Shown: positions 1-10,121, numbered from the stretch's first letter. The stretch is 64,000 bases of DNA from Mitsuaria sp. WAJ17 (GCF_014174515.1 NZ_JACJUG010000018.1:1-64000); one strand, 5' to 3'. Numbers and translations are program-made. The notes: generated from the letters alone by a model not told the origin.

Positions 1-2532
1 GGCGGCTTGGCCGCGCCCGCCGCCGCGCCCAAGCCGCCGGCCGATCCGGCCGCGCCCAAGCCCTTCACCGACGTCATCAAGGACGCCAAGAGCCAGGACG
101 GCCTGTTCCCCATCTGGCGCAAGGACGAGAAGGTCTGGATCGAGATCCCCAAGGCTCAGCTGAACAAGCCCTTCCTCTTCTCCGTCAACGTGTCCAATGC
201 CGTGGGCGAACGCGGCCTGTACGCCAGCCAGATGGGCCGTGCGCACCTGGCCGAATGGCGCCGCGTGGGCAACCAGTTGCAGCTGGTGGCCCTGAACACC
301 AAGTTCCGCGCCGACGGCGGCAACCGCCTGGCCTCGGAGCAGGCCTTCTCGCCCAGCCTGCTGGCGGCCTCGCCTGTGGCCAGCGCCGAGCATGCCGAGC
401 GCAAGTCCTTCCTCGTGGACGCCGGCCTGCTGCTGACCGACATCCCGGGCCTGTCCACCCGCCTGGAGTTCGCTTATCGCCTGCCCTACGCCCCGGATCG
501 CGGCAACAGCTTCTTCGAGGCCACCCGCGCTGAGGCCGGCCTCAGCACGCTGACCGCCCGCATGCACTTCGCGACGCCGCGCATCCCCGCGCCGCCGCTG
601 ACGCCTTCGCCCGTGCCGATGCCCAGCGCGCCGCAGGCCACGCCGGATCCACGCAGCCTGTTCATGAGCTTGGTCTATAGCTTCAAGGCCCTGCCTGATC
701 AGCCCATGAAGGCGCGCCTGGCCGACCCGCGCCTGGGCCACTTCGCCGAGTCCTACACCGACCTCAGTGAGGACTACAAGCCCAACACCCGCGTCCACCA
801 CATCAAGCGCTGGCGCCTGGAGAAGGCGGACGCGAGTGCCGCCCTGTCCGAGCCAGTGCAGCCCATCACCTACTGGCTGGACAAGAACATCCCGCCCAAG
901 TACCGCAAGGCCGTGGAGGAGGGCATCCTCGAATGGAACAAGGCCTTCGAGAAGATCGGCTTCAAGAACGCCATCGTTGCCAAGCAGCAGCCGGATGATG
1001 CCGACTGGGACAATATGGACGCCGGCCACGCCTCCATCCGCTGGTTCGTGGGCGCCGACGTGGGCTTTGCCATCGGCCCCAGCCACGCCGACCCGCGCAC
1101 GGGCGAAATCCTGGACGCCGACATCGGCATGAGCGATATCTTTGCCCGCGGTTCGCGGCGCTTCCTGGTCGAGGATGTCAACCGCCCGCTGGCTCATGCC
1201 GCTCATGGCGATGATGCCGAGGCCTGCCGCTACGCGCAGGAGGCCGCCACCGAAATGGACTTCGCGCTGGACGTGCTGGAAGCCCGTGGCGAGCTCCTGC
1301 CCGACAGTCCGGAGACCGACGCCTTCGTCCATGCTGTGATCCGGGACGTGATCATGCACGAGGTGGGCCACACCCTGGGCCTGAAGCACAACTTCAAGGC
1401 CTCCACGACGGTCACGCAGACGCAGCTGCTGGACAAGGCCTGGACCGAGGCCCACGGCATCTCCGGCTCGGTGATGGACTACAACGCCTACAACCTCTCG
1501 CTCAAGGGCGAGCCGCGCGGCGCGCTGACCAACACCACCCTGGGCGCCTACGACTACTGGGCCATCGAGTACGCCTACAAGCCCGTGGCTGCCGAGGCCG
1601 AGGCGCAGGAGCTCGGCAAGATCGCCGCACGCAGCAGCGACCCGACCCTGGCCTATGCCGATGACGCCGACGCCGACCTCTTCGGCGGCATCGACCCCCT
1701 GGCCAACCGCTTCGACCTGGGCGCCGACCCGCTGGCCTACTACAAGCGCCGCCTGAAGCTCTCGCAGGAGTTGTGGACCCGTGTGCAGGAGCGCCAGCCC
1801 AAGGTCGGCGAGGACCCGCTGCGCCAGCGCCGCGTGCTGCTGGCTGGTTTCAGCCAACTGGCCCGCGCTTCCGAGCTGGTGGGCAAGTACGTGGGTGGCA
1901 TGTACATGCAACGCGAGGTGCCGGGCGCCTCGATGCAGCCGGCCTTCAAGCCCGTCGAGCCCGCCCGCCAGCGTGAGGCCCTGGACTTCCTGGCCAAGGG
2001 CCTGTTCAGCGCCGACAGCTTCCGCTTCAAGCCCGAGTTCCTCAGCACGCTGACGGTGGACTACAACGAGTGGGAGCGTGCCGGCCCGGTGGACATCCCC
2101 GGCGCGGTGGCCCGCATCCAGAACGTGGCCCTGGATCGCCTCTACAGCGCCGGCACCGCCCAGCGCCTGATGGACCTGCCGGGCTTCGTGCTGGCCAAGG
2201 ACCGCAAGGGTCTGATCTCGCTGAGCGAGGTCTATGCCAGTACGCAGGCGGCGGTGTGGAGCGAGCTCAAGACGGGTGGCGAGATCGACCGGCTGCGCCG
2301 CAACCTGCAGCGCGAGCACCTGCGCCGTCTGCAGGCCATCCTGACCCGTGGCGGTGCCCCGGGCGTGATGGCGGATGCCTACGCGCTGGTGCGCCTGCAT
2401 GCCAACCAGCTGCAGTCTGACCTGCGCGCAGCCGTGGCCCGTGGCGGGCAGTCGGTCGAGACCCGCGCCCATCTGGCGGAGTCGCTCGACTTGCTGTCCA
2501 ACCTCCTCAAGGCCAGCATGCAGCGCAGCTGA
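1..2532 (+). CDS. Zinc-dependent metalloprotease, 5'-truncated (DUF5117/DUF4953 type)
   Basis: The frame is open from the first base, so the true start lies upstream; the first start-like codon here is TTG at 7. About 843 residues are visible. The extended zincin motif [12 protein letters not shown] (HExxHxxGxxH) lies near visible residue 453, with its catalytic Glu and three His ligands intact. A Pro/Ala-rich segment at the visible start suggests a linker behind a signal peptide. The middle ('[12 protein letters not shown]', '[12 protein letters not shown]' with a Met-turn-like SVMDY) fits the large zinc-dependent metalloproteases annotated with DUF5117 and DUF4953 domains. These are usually exported, but localisation cannot be read here because the N-terminus is missing. 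The substrate is unknown. A strong terminator follows at 2554-2587. Confidence 0.88.
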   Translation, partial: GGLAAPAAAPKPPADPAAPKPFTDVIKDAKSQDGLFPIWRKDEKVWIEIPKAQLNKPFLFSVNVSNAVGERGLYASQMGRAHLAEWRRVGNQLQLVALNTKFRADGGNRLASEQAFSPSLLAASPVASAEHAERKSFLVDAGLLLTDIPGLSTRLEFAYRLPYAPDRGNSFFEATRAEAGLSTLTARMHFATPRIPAPPLTPSPVPMPSAPQATPDPRSLFMSLVYSFKALPDQPMKARLADPRLGHFAESYTDLSEDYKPNTRVHHIKRWRLEKADASAALSEPVQPITYWLDKNIPPKYRKAVEEGILEWNKAFEKIGFKNAIVAKQQPDDADWDNMDAGHASIRWFVGADVGFAIGPSHADPRTGEILDADIGMSDIFARGSRRFLVEDVNRPLAHAAHGDDAEACRYAQEAATEMDFALDVLEARGELLPDSPETDAFVHAVIRDVIMHEVGHTLGLKHNFKASTTVTQTQLLDKAWTEAHGISGSVMDYNAYNLSLKGEPRGALTNTTLGAYDYWAIEYAYKPVAAEAEAQELGKIAARSSDPTLAYADDADADLFGGIDPLANRFDLGADPLAYYKRRLKLSQELWTRVQERQPKVGEDPLRQRRVLLAGFSQLARASELVGKYVGGMYMQREVPGASMQPAFKPVEPARQREALDFLAKGLFSADSFRFKPEFLSTLTVDYNEWERAGPVDIPGAVARIQNVALDRLYSAGTAQRLMDLPGFVLAKDRKGLISLSEVYASTQAAVWSELKTGGEIDRLRRNLQREHLRRLQAILTRGGAPGVMADAYALVRLHANQLQSDLRAAVARGGQSVETRAHLAESLDLLSNLLKASMQRS

Positions 2533-2553
2533 TCACTGCCTTCGCCGCAGAAT

Positions 2554-2587
2554 GCCGGTCCGCGCGACAAGCCCGGACCGGCTTTTT
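2554..2587 (+). terminator. Rho-independent terminator of the metalloprotease gene
   Basis: A perfect 9-bp stem (GCCGGTCCG at 2554-2562 with CGGACCGGC at 2574-2582) and an 11-nt loop are followed directly by TTTTT. It starts 21 nt after the stop codon and isolates the metalloprotease from nadB. Confidence 0.85.
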
Positions 2588-2735
2588 CCATGTGAGGCGA
2601 GCGCTCGGTCTACGCATGGAAGGCAGCTTGCGCTGCATCACCGCTTCCACTCCTTCTCCATTCGCCGCCGGGCACGGGCGCCGCTTCACGATCCCTCCCT
2701 TTGCCCCCACGCAGCCTCCCCTCCCGCCCCGCTCC

Positions 2736-2741
2736 TAGAAT
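2736..2741 (+). promoter_or_regulatory. Candidate -10 element of nadB (TAGAAT)
   Basis: CTCCTAGAATC sits in the 207-nt gap after the upstream terminator. A -10 here would give a leader of about 47 nt before the nadB ATG at 2795. No convincing -35 is seen. Confidence 0.4.
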
Positions 2742-2794
2742 CAGGCACCTTTTGCGATGACGCCTCCACGACCCTGGGGCGTGCCGAACGATTC

Positions 2795-4396
2795 ATGAGT
2801 GCTGCAGCTTCCCAACTTCCCGTGGTCATCGTGGGGGCCGGCCTGGCCGGCCTGACCGTGGCCCTGCACCTGGCGGACCAGGTCCCCGTGACCGTGCTGG
2901 CCAAGCGCGAGCTGGGCGAGGCCGCCACGGCCTGGGCCCAGGGCGGCATTGTGGGCGTGCTGGGCAGCGATGACAGCATCGACAGCCATGTGCGCGACAC
3001 TCAGGACGCCGGCGCCGGCCTGGTCGATGAGGCCACCGCCCGCTTCATCGCCGAGCGCAGTGCCGAGGCCGTGGAGTGGTTGGTGCGCCAGGGCGTGCCT
3101 TTCACGCCCGAGGCCGGCGGCCCGCTGGGCCTGCACCTCACCCGCGAGGGAGGCCACGCCGTGCGCCGCATCGCCCATGCCGCCGATGCCACCGGCAAGG
3201 CCATCCACGAGCAACTGCTGGCGGCCGCCCAGGCCCATCCCAACATTCAGCTGCGCGAGCGCTGGATGGCCCTGGACATCATCACCTCCCGCCATGTGCA
3301 GCGCGACGAGGAACCGCGCTGCTACGGCCTCTACGCCCTGGACATCGACAGCAGCCGCGTCGAGACCCTGCCCGCCCGCGCCGTGGTGATGGCCACCGGC
3401 GGCGCCGGCAAGGTCTACCGCTACACCACCAACCCCGACACCTCCACCGGCGACGGCATCGCCATGGCCTGGCGCGCGGGCTGCCGGGTCGCGAACATGG
3501 AGTTCATCCAGTTCCACCCCACCTGCCTCTACCACCCCGAGGAGCGCAGCTTCCTGATCACCGAGGCCCTGCGCGGCGAGGGCGGCTACCTGACCCTGCC
3601 CGACGGCACCCGCTTCATGGCCTCGCACGACGACCGCATGGAGCTGGCCCCGCGCGACATCGTCGCCCGCGCCATCGACTTCGAGATGAAGAAGCACGGC
3701 CTGGACCACGTCTGGCTGGACGCCCGCCACCTGGGCGAAGACTTCCTCAGGAGCCACTTCCCCACCATCCACGCGCGTTGCCTGAAGCTGGGCATCGACA
3801 TCGCTCGCCAGCCCATCCCCGTGGTGCCCGCCGTGCACTTCACCTGCGGCGGCGTGGTGTCGGACCTGCAGGGCCGCAGCGACCTGCCCGGGCTCTACGC
3901 CGTGGGCGAGACCGCCTACACCGGGCTGCACGGCGCCAACCGGCTGGCCAGCAATTCGCTGCTGGAATGCGTGGTGCTGGGCCGCACCTGCGCCGAGGAC
4001 ATCCAGGCCCAGCCAACGCTGGCCCCCGCGCCCCTGCCGGCCTGGGACGAAAGCCAGGTCGAGGACGCGGACGAGCAGGTCGTCATCGCCCACAACTGGG
4101 ACGAGCTGCGCCTGCTGATGTGGAACTACGTGGGCATCGTGCGCACCACCAAGCGCCTGGAGCGGGCGCTGCACCGCATCGCCCTGCTGCGCAGCGAGAT
4201 CGACGACTACTACGCCAACTTCCGCGTCACCCGGGATCTGCTGGAGCTGCGCAACCTCGTCGATTGCGCCGAGCTGATCGTGCGCTCCGCCCTGCTGCGC
4301 CACGAGAGCCGCGGCCTGCATTTCAGCCGCGACTACCCGCGGACCCTGCCGGTGAGCTTCCCCACGGTGCTGATCGCCGAGCGCGGACGGCGCTGA
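2795..4396 (+). CDS. nadB: L-aspartate oxidase NadB
   Basis: First enzyme of bacterial NAD synthesis: FAD-dependent oxidation of L-aspartate to iminoaspartate, which NadA condenses with dihydroxyacetone phosphate to quinolinate. The frame is open further upstream, but ATG 2795 is chosen because homology begins just after it: the dinucleotide-binding loop [11 protein letters not shown] is at residues 10-20. The 533 residues match the usual length. Family motifs seen are EFIQFHPT, the HFTCGGV substrate region and [15 protein letters not shown] near the end of the FAD domain, followed by the helical C-terminal domain of the succinate dehydrogenase/fumarate reductase flavoprotein family. No clear Shine-Dalgarno precedes the start. 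nadA lies 0.5 kb away on the other strand, so the pathway genes are clustered but not co-transcribed. Confidence 0.96.
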   Translation: MSAAASQLPVVIVGAGLAGLTVALHLADQVPVTVLAKRELGEAATAWAQGGIVGVLGSDDSIDSHVRDTQDAGAGLVDEATARFIAERSAEAVEWLVRQGVPFTPEAGGPLGLHLTREGGHAVRRIAHAADATGKAIHEQLLAAAQAHPNIQLRERWMALDIITSRHVQRDEEPRCYGLYALDIDSSRVETLPARAVVMATGGAGKVYRYTTNPDTSTGDGIAMAWRAGCRVANMEFIQFHPTCLYHPEERSFLITEALRGEGGYLTLPDGTRFMASHDDRMELAPRDIVARAIDFEMKKHGLDHVWLDARHLGEDFLRSHFPTIHARCLKLGIDIARQPIPVVPAVHFTCGGVVSDLQGRSDLPGLYAVGETAYTGLHGANRLASNSLLECVVLGRTCAEDIQAQPTLAPAPLPAWDESQVEDADEQVVIAHNWDELRLLMWNYVGIVRTTKRLERALHRIALLRSEIDDYYANFRVTRDLLELRNLVDCAELIVRSALLRHESRGLHFSRDYPRTLPVSFPTVLIAERGRR

Positions 4397-4429
4397 GCGC
4401 CTCAGGCCTCGGCCCGGCCGCAGCGCGGC

Positions 4430-4729
4430 TCAGCCGCCCTGCTTGGTGCGCAGGGCCAGTCGAGCCTGCACGAAGTTGAAGGCATAGGACACGGCCTCGG
4501 CGATGGCCGCGTCGGTTTCCAGGCGCTCAGACTCCGTCAGGTAGAAGCTGAAGTCCACGGCGTGGCGGATGTAGCGGGGAGGCAGGCGGTTCAGGGCCAC
4601 GCAGGCCACGTCGCAAAGCAGGTCGTCATCCCGGCTCAGCGAGGGGTACTTGGACGCGCTGGCGATGACGGCGGCGAACACTTCGCGCTCATGGTGGTTG
4701 TACAGCGAGGTGAAATCGACGGAGGACAT
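4430..4729 (-). CDS. ComFB-family protein
   Basis: A 99-residue soluble protein resembling the late-competence protein ComFB family. The core 'DVACVALNRLPPRYIRHAVDFSFYLTESER' has the family pattern (CDV-ALN-LPP-Y, then a hydrophobic FYL). No signal peptide or membrane segment is present. Some ComFB proteins have been described as cyclic dinucleotide receptors in cyanobacteria and other bacteria; binding here is not shown. A Shine-Dalgarno-like AGAAGG lies upstream of the ATG. It is convergent with nadB and runs in the same direction as nadA, 163 nt downstream of it. A link to the type IV pilus and c-di-GMP genes elsewhere in the window is plausible but inferred. Confidence 0.75.
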   Translation of the reverse strand: MSSVDFTSLYNHHEREVFAAVIASASKYPSLSRDDDLLCDVACVALNRLPPRYIRHAVDFSFYLTESERLETDAAIAEAVSYAFNFVQARLALRTKQGG

Positions 4730-4860
4730 GGAGAGGCCCTTCTATGGTGTGGACGCTGCGGCCCGGCATGGGCAGAGGCAGCGGGACAGCATAGGCGCTT
4801 TATAGCCTCCGCGGCCGCCAAAAAGAAAGCCCCCGCGGACGCAAATCGCGTTTCCCGGAG

Positions 4861-4881
4861 GCCTTGGGGCCAGATCTTGCC
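4861..4881 (+). repeat. Copy of a dispersed GGGGYCRGGTCTTGCC element
   Basis: Just beyond the nadA stop codon this 21-mer matches the one at 20861-20881 at 19 of 21 positions, including the flanking GCCTT. Related copies occur at 21897-21936 and 59049-59064. Confidence 0.5.
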
Positions 4882-4892
4882 TGTGCCCTTTA

Positions 4893-6008
4893 TCAGGCGG
4901 CGCCGATGCCGGGCACCAGGCCAGGCGCCGGCCCAGGGGTCTGGCGCGCCTTCAGCTGCGCGGTGAAGTCCAGCATGCGGGTGATGCAGGTTTGGGCCTT
5001 CTGGCGGACGGCTTCATCCACGCCGATCTCGCCCGTGCCCTGCTCCAGGCAGTCGATCACGCCCTGCAGGCCGTTCATGGCCATCCAGGGGCAGTGGGCG
5101 CAGCTCTTGCAGGTGGCGCTGTTGCCGGCGGTGGGGGCCTCGATGAGGGTCTTGCCGGGGGCCAGCTGGCGCATGCGGTGCAGGATGCCGTTGTCGGTGG
5201 CGACGATGTACTCCTTGGCCTTGCCCTCGACCACGGCCTTGATCAGCGCCGAGGTGGAGCCCACCACATGCGCCTTCTCGACCACGCTCTTGGGCGACTC
5301 GGGGTGGACCAGGATCATGGCGTCGGGGTGCTGCTCGCGCAGCAGGTCCAGCTCCAGGCCCTTGAACTCGTCGTGCACGATGCAGGCACCGTTCCACATG
5401 AGCATGTCGGCCCCGGTCTGCTCCTGGATGTAGCGGCCCAGGTGGCGGTCCGGCGCCCAGAGGATCTTTTCCCCGCGGGCCTTGAGCTCGCTGACGATCT
5501 CCAGTGCGCAGGAGCTGGTGACCATCCAGTCGGCACGGGCCTTCACCGCGGCGCTGGTGTTGGCATAGACGACGACGGTGCGATCCGGATGGGCGTCGCA
5601 GAAGGCGCTGAACTCGTCGGCGGGGCAGCCCAGGTCCAGGGAGCAGGTGGCGTCCAGGTCGGGCATCAGCACGCGCTTTTCGGGGCTGAGGATCTTGGCG
5701 CTCTCGCCCATGAAACGCACGCCGGCCACGACGAGCGTCCGGGCGGCGTGGTCGCGGCCGAATCGGGCCATCTCCAGCGAATCCGCCACGCAGCCGCCGG
5801 TCTCCAGGGCCAGGTCCTGGAGGTCGCCATCGACGTAGTAGTGGGCCACCAGCACGGCGCCTTTTGCCTTGAGCAGGGCTGCCGCACGGGCCTTGAGTTC
5901 GGCGCGCTGGCCGGGGTTCAGCGGCGCGGGCACCTTGGCCCAAGCGTGCGCCGTGCAGCTCTCGCCGGCGGCGTCCTGGCGCGTGTAGTCAAACAGCTGT
6001 TGTTCCAT
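4893..6008 (-). CDS. nadA: Quinolinate synthase NadA
   Basis: A [4Fe-4S] enzyme of 371 residues that condenses iminoaspartate with dihydroxyacetone phosphate to quinolinate. Cysteines are present in [12 protein letters not shown] and in the C-terminal [15 protein letters not shown] segment typical of NadA; family substrate motifs such as [10 protein letters not shown] and [12 protein letters not shown] are clear. ATG 6008 is preceded by TAAAAT with only 6 nt between (6015-6020), so the transcript is probably leaderless; no Shine-Dalgarno is seen. It works with NadB, encoded 0.5 kb away on the opposite strand. Confidence 0.97.
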   Translation of the reverse strand: MEQQLFDYTRQDAAGESCTAHAWAKVPAPLNPGQRAELKARAAALLKAKGAVLVAHYYVDGDLQDLALETGGCVADSLEMARFGRDHAARTLVVAGVRFMGESAKILSPEKRVLMPDLDATCSLDLGCPADEFSAFCDAHPDRTVVVYANTSAAVKARADWMVTSSCALEIVSELKARGEKILWAPDRHLGRYIQEQTGADMLMWNGACIVHDEFKGLELDLLREQHPDAMILVHPESPKSVVEKAHVVGSTSALIKAVVEGKAKEYIVATDNGILHRMRQLAPGKTLIEAPTAGNSATCKSCAHCPWMAMNGLQGVIDCLEQGTGEIGVDEAVRQKAQTCITRMLDFTAQLKARQTPGPAPGLVPGIGAA

Positions 6009-6014
6009 GCGAGG

Positions 6015-6020
6015 ATTTTA
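6015..6020 (-). promoter_or_regulatory. -10 element of nadA, leaderless spacing
   Basis: Read on the minus strand this is TAAAAT followed by 6 nt (CCTCGC) and the nadA ATG. The spacing puts the transcription start at or next to the A of ATG. Confidence 0.55.
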
Positions 6021-6086
6021 GGTGTCGGTGCGGCGCCCTTGCCGCGGCAGGGCCACTGCTGCGCATGCGGCGCCTGGCGGGGGGCA

Positions 6087-6956
6087 TCAGGCTCTATCAA
6101 AGAAGCGGCTCGGGGGCATACCCACGGCGCGTGTGACCATGGCGGAGAAGGCGCTGGCGCTGGCGTAGCCCAGCTCCGCGGCAATCAAGTTCATGGGCTT
6201 CTTCTGCGCCGCCAGCTGCAGGGCATGGGCCAGTTGCAGCTGCTGGCGCCATTGGCTGAAGCTGGTGCCCAGCTCCTCGCGGAACAGGCGCGAGAGCGTG
6301 CGCGCGCTGGCGCCGCACTCGGTGGCCCAGCCTTCGATGTCGGGGTGGCGGGCGGGCTCGGCCATCATGGTCTCGCAGAGGTGGCGCAGGCGCTTGTCAT
6401 GGGGCAGGCTCAGGCCCAGGTGCAGGCTGCGGGCCCGGCGCAGCTCGTCGATCAGCAACTGACACAGGGCCTGCTCGCGGGCCTGGTCCAGGGGATGGGG
6501 GGCGTTGTGGCTGGCGAGGCTGTCGGGCTCCGTGGCCAGGGCTTGCAGCAGCTCGCGCATCAGCGGCGTCACCTCCAGCACCCGGCACTGCGCCCAGGCC
6601 TGCGGCCCGCCGGCCAGGCCCAACTGGGCCACGGCGGATTCATGCACGTAAAGCGCCCTCATGTCCGCCCGCTCCACCGCGCTGACGGCATGCACCGTGT
6701 GCGGCGGGATCCACACGGCCCGCGAGGGCGGCACCAGGTAGCTGAGGCTGCGCTCCTGTCCTTCGGCCTGCACCCGCACCGCGCCCACCATGGAGAACGC
6801 CAGCTGTGCCCACTCGTGCTGGTGGGGCTGGATGTCCATCTGGTGCTCCATCCAGCGTGCCTTGGCCCGCAGCGGGCGTTCTAGGCTGGGCTTGAAGCGC
6901 ATGGGATCCATCGGTGGCACGCTGCGGCGCTTGCTGGGAGATTTGACCGTGCTCAT
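6087..6956 (-). CDS. AraC-family transcriptional regulator with N-terminal cupin
   Basis: A 289-residue protein with an N-terminal cupin-like sensor (about residues 35-120, 'IQPHQHEWAQLAFSMVGAVRV' ... 'VPPSRAVWIPPHTVHAV') and a C-terminal AraC/XylS pair of helix-turn-helix motifs (about 185-285, 'WATECGASARTLSRLFREELGTSFSQWRQQLQLAHAL' and 'ELGYASASAFSAMVTRAVGMPPSRF'). The gene is divergent from an MFS transporter with an 80-bp shared intergenic region. That arrangement suggests it controls the transporter, probably in response to a small ligand or the exported compound. The ligand cannot be read from sequence. The extra start-proximal MSTVKSPSKRR is basic and could be trimmed, since a second ATG encodes MDPMRFKP. 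Confidence 0.9.
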   Translation of the reverse strand: MSTVKSPSKRRSVPPMDPMRFKPSLERPLRAKARWMEHQMDIQPHQHEWAQLAFSMVGAVRVQAEGQERSLSYLVPPSRAVWIPPHTVHAVSAVERADMRALYVHESAVAQLGLAGGPQAWAQCRVLEVTPLMRELLQALATEPDSLASHNAPHPLDQAREQALCQLLIDELRRARSLHLGLSLPHDKRLRHLCETMMAEPARHPDIEGWATECGASARTLSRLFREELGTSFSQWRQQLQLAHALQLAAQKKPMNLIAAELGYASASAFSAMVTRAVGMPPSRFFDRA

Positions 6957-7024
6957 GCGACTGGTGTGGCTGAAATTCGACAGAATCTGGCAGGCTATCG
7001 TAACTGCGCCGACTCGGCCCTGCC

Positions 7025-7030
7025 TACATT
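7025..7030 (+). promoter_or_regulatory. -10 element of the MFS gene, leaderless spacing
   Basis: TACATT ends exactly 6 nt before the ATG at 7037. The intervening bases GAGGGC are purine-rich, so a short leader with a weak Shine-Dalgarno cannot be excluded for this copy. Confidence 0.4.
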
Positions 7031-7036
7031 GAGGGC

Positions 7037-8284
7037 ATGAATTCCGCAGTCCTCACCCCGTCCTCGCCCGACAACGCCCGCCGCGACCTCGGCACCATCA
7101 GCTTGATCGGCCTGGCCCACGGCACCAGCCACTTCTTCCACATGCTGCTGCCGCCGTTGTTCCCGGTCTTCATCCGGGAGTTCGGCCTGAGCTATTCGGA
7201 GCTGGGCCTGCTGGTCACCACCTTCTTCGTGATCTCGGGCATCGGCCAGGCCCTGGCCGGCTTTCTGGTGGACCGCACCGGCGCGCGGCCGGTGCTGTTC
7301 GCTGCCCTGAGCTGCTTCGTGCTGGCCTCCATCGCCGCGGGCACGGCGCACGGTTTTGCGGGGTTGATGCTGGCGGCCGCCCTGGCCGGCCTGGGCAACT
7401 CGCCCTTCCATCCGGTGGACTTCACCATCCTCAACAAGCGTGTGTCGCCGGCACGCCTGGGGCATGCCTTCTCTGTGCACGGCATCTCGGGCAACCTGGG
7501 ATGGGCGAGCGCGCCGGTCTTCTTGATCGGCCTTTCGGAGCTCAGCGGGCAGTGGCGACTGGCCTACCTGGGCACCGCGCTGCTGGCGCTTGCCGTGATG
7601 GCCCTGCTGCTGTGGCAGCGCGAGGCCATCGACGACAGCCAGGGCAGCTGGGCCCACGAGAAGCCCGGCCATGCCGCGGCGGCCGTCAAGGAGGAGCATC
7701 CGCTGGCCTTCCTGCGCTTGCCCTCGGTATGGCTGTGCTTCTCCTTCTTCTTCTTCACCACGGCCGCGCTGACGGCCATCCAGAGCTTTGCCAGCCCGGC
7801 CCTGGCGACGATGTACGGCATCCCCGTGCGCTCCACGGCCTTTGTGGTGACGGGCTATATGCTGGCCGGCGCTGCGGGCATGGTGCTGGGTGGCTTCGTG
7901 GTGGCGCGTGGCGCGCAGCTGGAGCGAACCATCGCACTGGCCATGGCCAGCGCCGCGGCGGCCCTGTGTCTGACGGCCACCGGCTGGTTGTCGGTCGGTC
8001 CGGCCCTGGTGGTGGCCTCTCTGGCCGGTTTCGGCACCGGGCTGGCCGGGCCTTCGCGGGACATGCTGATCAAGCGCGCCGCCCCGCCCGGGGCCACTGG
8101 TCGCGTCTATGGCACGGTGTACTCGGGCCTGGACATCGGCTTCGCGCTCGCGGCCCCCGTCTTCGGCGCGCTGATGGACCATGGCCAGGCCCACGGCATC
8201 TTCTACGGTGCGGCCCTCGCCCTGCTGATGGGCATTGGCGCGGCCTCGCTGGTGGGCGTGGCTCGCCGCAGAGGCACCGCCTGA
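7037..8284 (+). CDS. MFS transporter, fosmidomycin-resistance (Fsr)-like
   Basis: A 415-residue major facilitator with about 12 hydrophobic segments. The first helix region 'LAHGTSHFFHMLLPPLFPVFIREFGLSYSELGLL' and the loop 'GFLVDRTGARPVL' resemble the Fsr-type drug exporter family; 'GLGNSPFHPVDFTILNKRVSP' in the first half also fits that family. A central cytoplasmic loop follows helix 6 ('DDSQGSWAHEKPGH'). It would act in the inner membrane as a proton-driven exporter; the substrate is not predictable. Divergence from the AraC gene suggests local regulation. A GC-rich hairpin follows the stop codon. Confidence 0.88.
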   Translation: MNSAVLTPSSPDNARRDLGTISLIGLAHGTSHFFHMLLPPLFPVFIREFGLSYSELGLLVTTFFVISGIGQALAGFLVDRTGARPVLFAALSCFVLASIAAGTAHGFAGLMLAAALAGLGNSPFHPVDFTILNKRVSPARLGHAFSVHGISGNLGWASAPVFLIGLSELSGQWRLAYLGTALLALAVMALLLWQREAIDDSQGSWAHEKPGHAAAAVKEEHPLAFLRLPSVWLCFSFFFFTTAALTAIQSFASPALATMYGIPVRSTAFVVTGYMLAGAAGMVLGGFVVARGAQLERTIALAMASAAAALCLTATGWLSVGPALVVASLAGFGTGLAGPSRDMLIKRAAPPGATGRVYGTVYSGLDIGFALAAPVFGALMDHGQAHGIFYGAALALLMGIGAASLVGVARRRGTA

Positions 8285-8316
8285 GGCGCCCAGGGCGCTA
8301 GGGAAAGCCCCGAAGA

Positions 8317-8340
8317 GGGCCTTGCAACAGCGCAAGGCCC
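8317..8340. other. Strong hairpin without U-tract after the MFS gene
   Basis: A perfect 9-bp stem (GGGCCTTGC with GCAAGGCCC) and a 6-nt loop lie between the MFS stop codon and the TPP gene. There is no T-run, so this may be a weak terminator or an mRNA-end stabiliser rather than a classical intrinsic terminator. Confidence 0.45.
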
Positions 8341-8357
8341 GCCCCCCGGCCGGACGC

Positions 8358-8363
8358 TACAGT
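8358..8363 (+). promoter_or_regulatory. -10 element of the TPP enzyme gene, leaderless spacing
   Basis: TACAGT ends 6 nt before the chosen ATG at 8370. No Shine-Dalgarno lies between (CGCTGG). This supports ATG 8370 over upstream in-frame starts. Confidence 0.5.
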
Positions 8364-8369
8364 CGCTGG

Positions 8370-10094
8370 ATGACGACGCAAGCACCCACCCAAGCTGTAT
8401 CGCGCCTTGCCGGCCACGCGCTGGTCGAGGCCTTGATTGAACAAGGCGTGAGCGACGCCTTTGGCGTCCCCGGCGAGAGCTACCTGGCCGTGCTGGACGG
8501 TTTCCACGAGCACCGCGAGCGCATCCGCTTCATCGCCTGCCGCCAGGAGGGCGGGGCGGCCTTCATGGCCGAGGCCCAGGGCAAGCTCAGCGGGCAGCCG
8601 GGCATCTGCTTCGTGACCCGCGGCCCGGGCGCCACCAATGCCAGCATCGGCCTGCACACGGCCTTCCAGGATTCGACGCCGATGATCCTCTTCATCGGCC
8701 AGGTCGCCAGCGACCAGCGCGACCGCGAGGCCTTCCAGGAGGTGGACTACCGCCAGATGTTCGGCCCTGGCACGCTGGGCATGGCCAAGTGGGTGGGCGA
8801 GGTGCATGACGCCGAGCGGCTGCCCGAATACGTGGCCCGTGCCTTCCACACCGCGCTGCAGGGCCGGCCCGGCCCCGTGGTGCTCGTGCTGCCCGAGGAC
8901 ATGCTGACGAAGACGATCAGCGCCCCGGTCCTGCCCCGCGTTCGCGTGGCCGAAGCTGCACCCAGCCCTGCGGCCCTGGTCGAGCTGCGCGAGCGCCTGG
9001 CCGCCGCGAAGCGCCCCTTCGTGATCGCCGGCGGTGGCGGCTGGACGCCCGACAGCGTCGCCGCCCTGCAGCGCTTCGCCGAAAGCTGGCAGCTGCCCGT
9101 GGGCTGCGCCTTCCGCTTCCAGGACCTCTTCGACAACGCCCATCCGCTGTATGCCGGTGACGTGGGCATCGGCATCAATCCCAAGCTGGCGCAACGGGTG
9201 AAGGACGCGGACCTCATCCTCGCCATCGGCCCGCGTCTGGGCGAGATGACCACCGGCGGCTACACCTTGCTGCAGGCGCCGCTGCCGGACCAGGACCTCA
9301 TTCACATCCATGCCGGCGCCGAGGAGCTGGGCCGCGTCTATGCGGCCGAGCTGATGATCAACGCCAGCATGCGCTGCGCCGCGCCGGCTTTGGCCGCGCT
9401 GGCGCCACCCGCGAGCTGCGCCTGGGCCGAATGGACGCAGTCCGCGCACGCCGACTACGAGGCCAACCTTGTTGCACAGCCCGTGGCGCCGCTGGACATG
9501 GCCCAGGTCGTCAAGAGCCTCTCCAGGCTGCTGCCCGAGGGCACGGTCTTCACCAACGGCGCCGGCAACTACAGCGGCTGGCTGCATCGATTCCATCGCT
9601 ACAGCGGCCTGCATCAGCACGGCCGCACGCAGCTGGCCCCGACCAGCGGTGCCATGGGCTACGGCCTGCCGGCGGCGGTGGCAGCCTCGCTGCTGCAGTC
9701 GCGCTGGGTGGTCAATATCGCGGGGGACGGCGACTTCCTCATGAACGGCCAGGAGCTGGCCACGGCCACCGGCTACGGTGCCCGCAAGCTGCTGTGCGTG
9801 GTGGTTGACAACGGTACCTACGGCACGATCCGCATGCACCAGGAGCGCGAGTACCCGGGCCGCGTCTCGGGCAGCGACCTCTACAACCCCGACTTTGCCG
9901 CGCTGGCCCAGGCCTATGGCTGGGCCTCGCACCGCATCGAGAGCACCGAGGACTTTGAGCCCGCCCTGCGCGCCGCCATCGCCGAGGAGCGACCCACGCT
10001 GTTCCACCTGCGCCTCTCCAGCGACGTCTCGACCAGCCGCAGCACGCTCAGCGCCATCCGCGAGGCCGCGCGCCAGCGGCTGGGCCAGTCCTGA
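8370..10094 (+). CDS. Thiamine pyrophosphate-binding protein (acetolactate synthase-like)
   Basis: A 574-residue enzyme with the three-domain layout of the acetolactate synthase/benzoylformate decarboxylase family. The N-terminal pyrimidine-binding domain has 'FGVPGESYLAVLDG', where the Glu would activate the cofactor, and 'RQEGGAAFMAEA'. The central domain is FAD/NAD-like. The C-terminal pyrophosphate-binding domain has 'GDGDFLMNGQELATATGYGARKLLCVVVDNGTYG', the GDG-(N)27-N metal site. It is not an obvious IlvB: no small subunit gene is nearby and the pathway context is lacking. It could be a 2-oxoacid decarboxylase, a glyoxylate carboligase or a sulfoacetaldehyde-type enzyme. The frame stays open to 8235, but homology begins after ATG 8370. 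Confidence 0.88.
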   Translation: MTTQAPTQAVSRLAGHALVEALIEQGVSDAFGVPGESYLAVLDGFHEHRERIRFIACRQEGGAAFMAEAQGKLSGQPGICFVTRGPGATNASIGLHTAFQDSTPMILFIGQVASDQRDREAFQEVDYRQMFGPGTLGMAKWVGEVHDAERLPEYVARAFHTALQGRPGPVVLVLPEDMLTKTISAPVLPRVRVAEAAPSPAALVELRERLAAAKRPFVIAGGGGWTPDSVAALQRFAESWQLPVGCAFRFQDLFDNAHPLYAGDVGIGINPKLAQRVKDADLILAIGPRLGEMTTGGYTLLQAPLPDQDLIHIHAGAEELGRVYAAELMINASMRCAAPALAALAPPASCAWAEWTQSAHADYEANLVAQPVAPLDMAQVVKSLSRLLPEGTVFTNGAGNYSGWLHRFHRYSGLHQHGRTQLAPTSGAMGYGLPAAVAASLLQSRWVVNIAGDGDFLMNGQELATATGYGARKLLCVVVDNGTYGTIRMHQEREYPGRVSGSDLYNPDFAALAQAYGWASHRIESTEDFEPALRAAIAEERPTLFHLRLSSDVSTSRSTLSAIREAARQRLGQS

Positions 10095-10115
10095 GGGCTG
10101 CGGGCCGGCGTCTGG

Positions 10116-10121
10116 GACAAT
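10116..10121 (+). promoter_or_regulatory. -10 element of the S4-protein gene, leaderless spacing
   Basis: GACAAT ends 6 nt before ATG 10128, with no Shine-Dalgarno in between (GCGCTC). Confidence 0.5.

Noticed and set aside
4812..4866. Possible terminator downstream of nadA on the minus strand
   Set aside because: The only pairing (ACGC with GCGT plus wobbles) is weak and the T-rich stretch is not adjacent to a stable stem.
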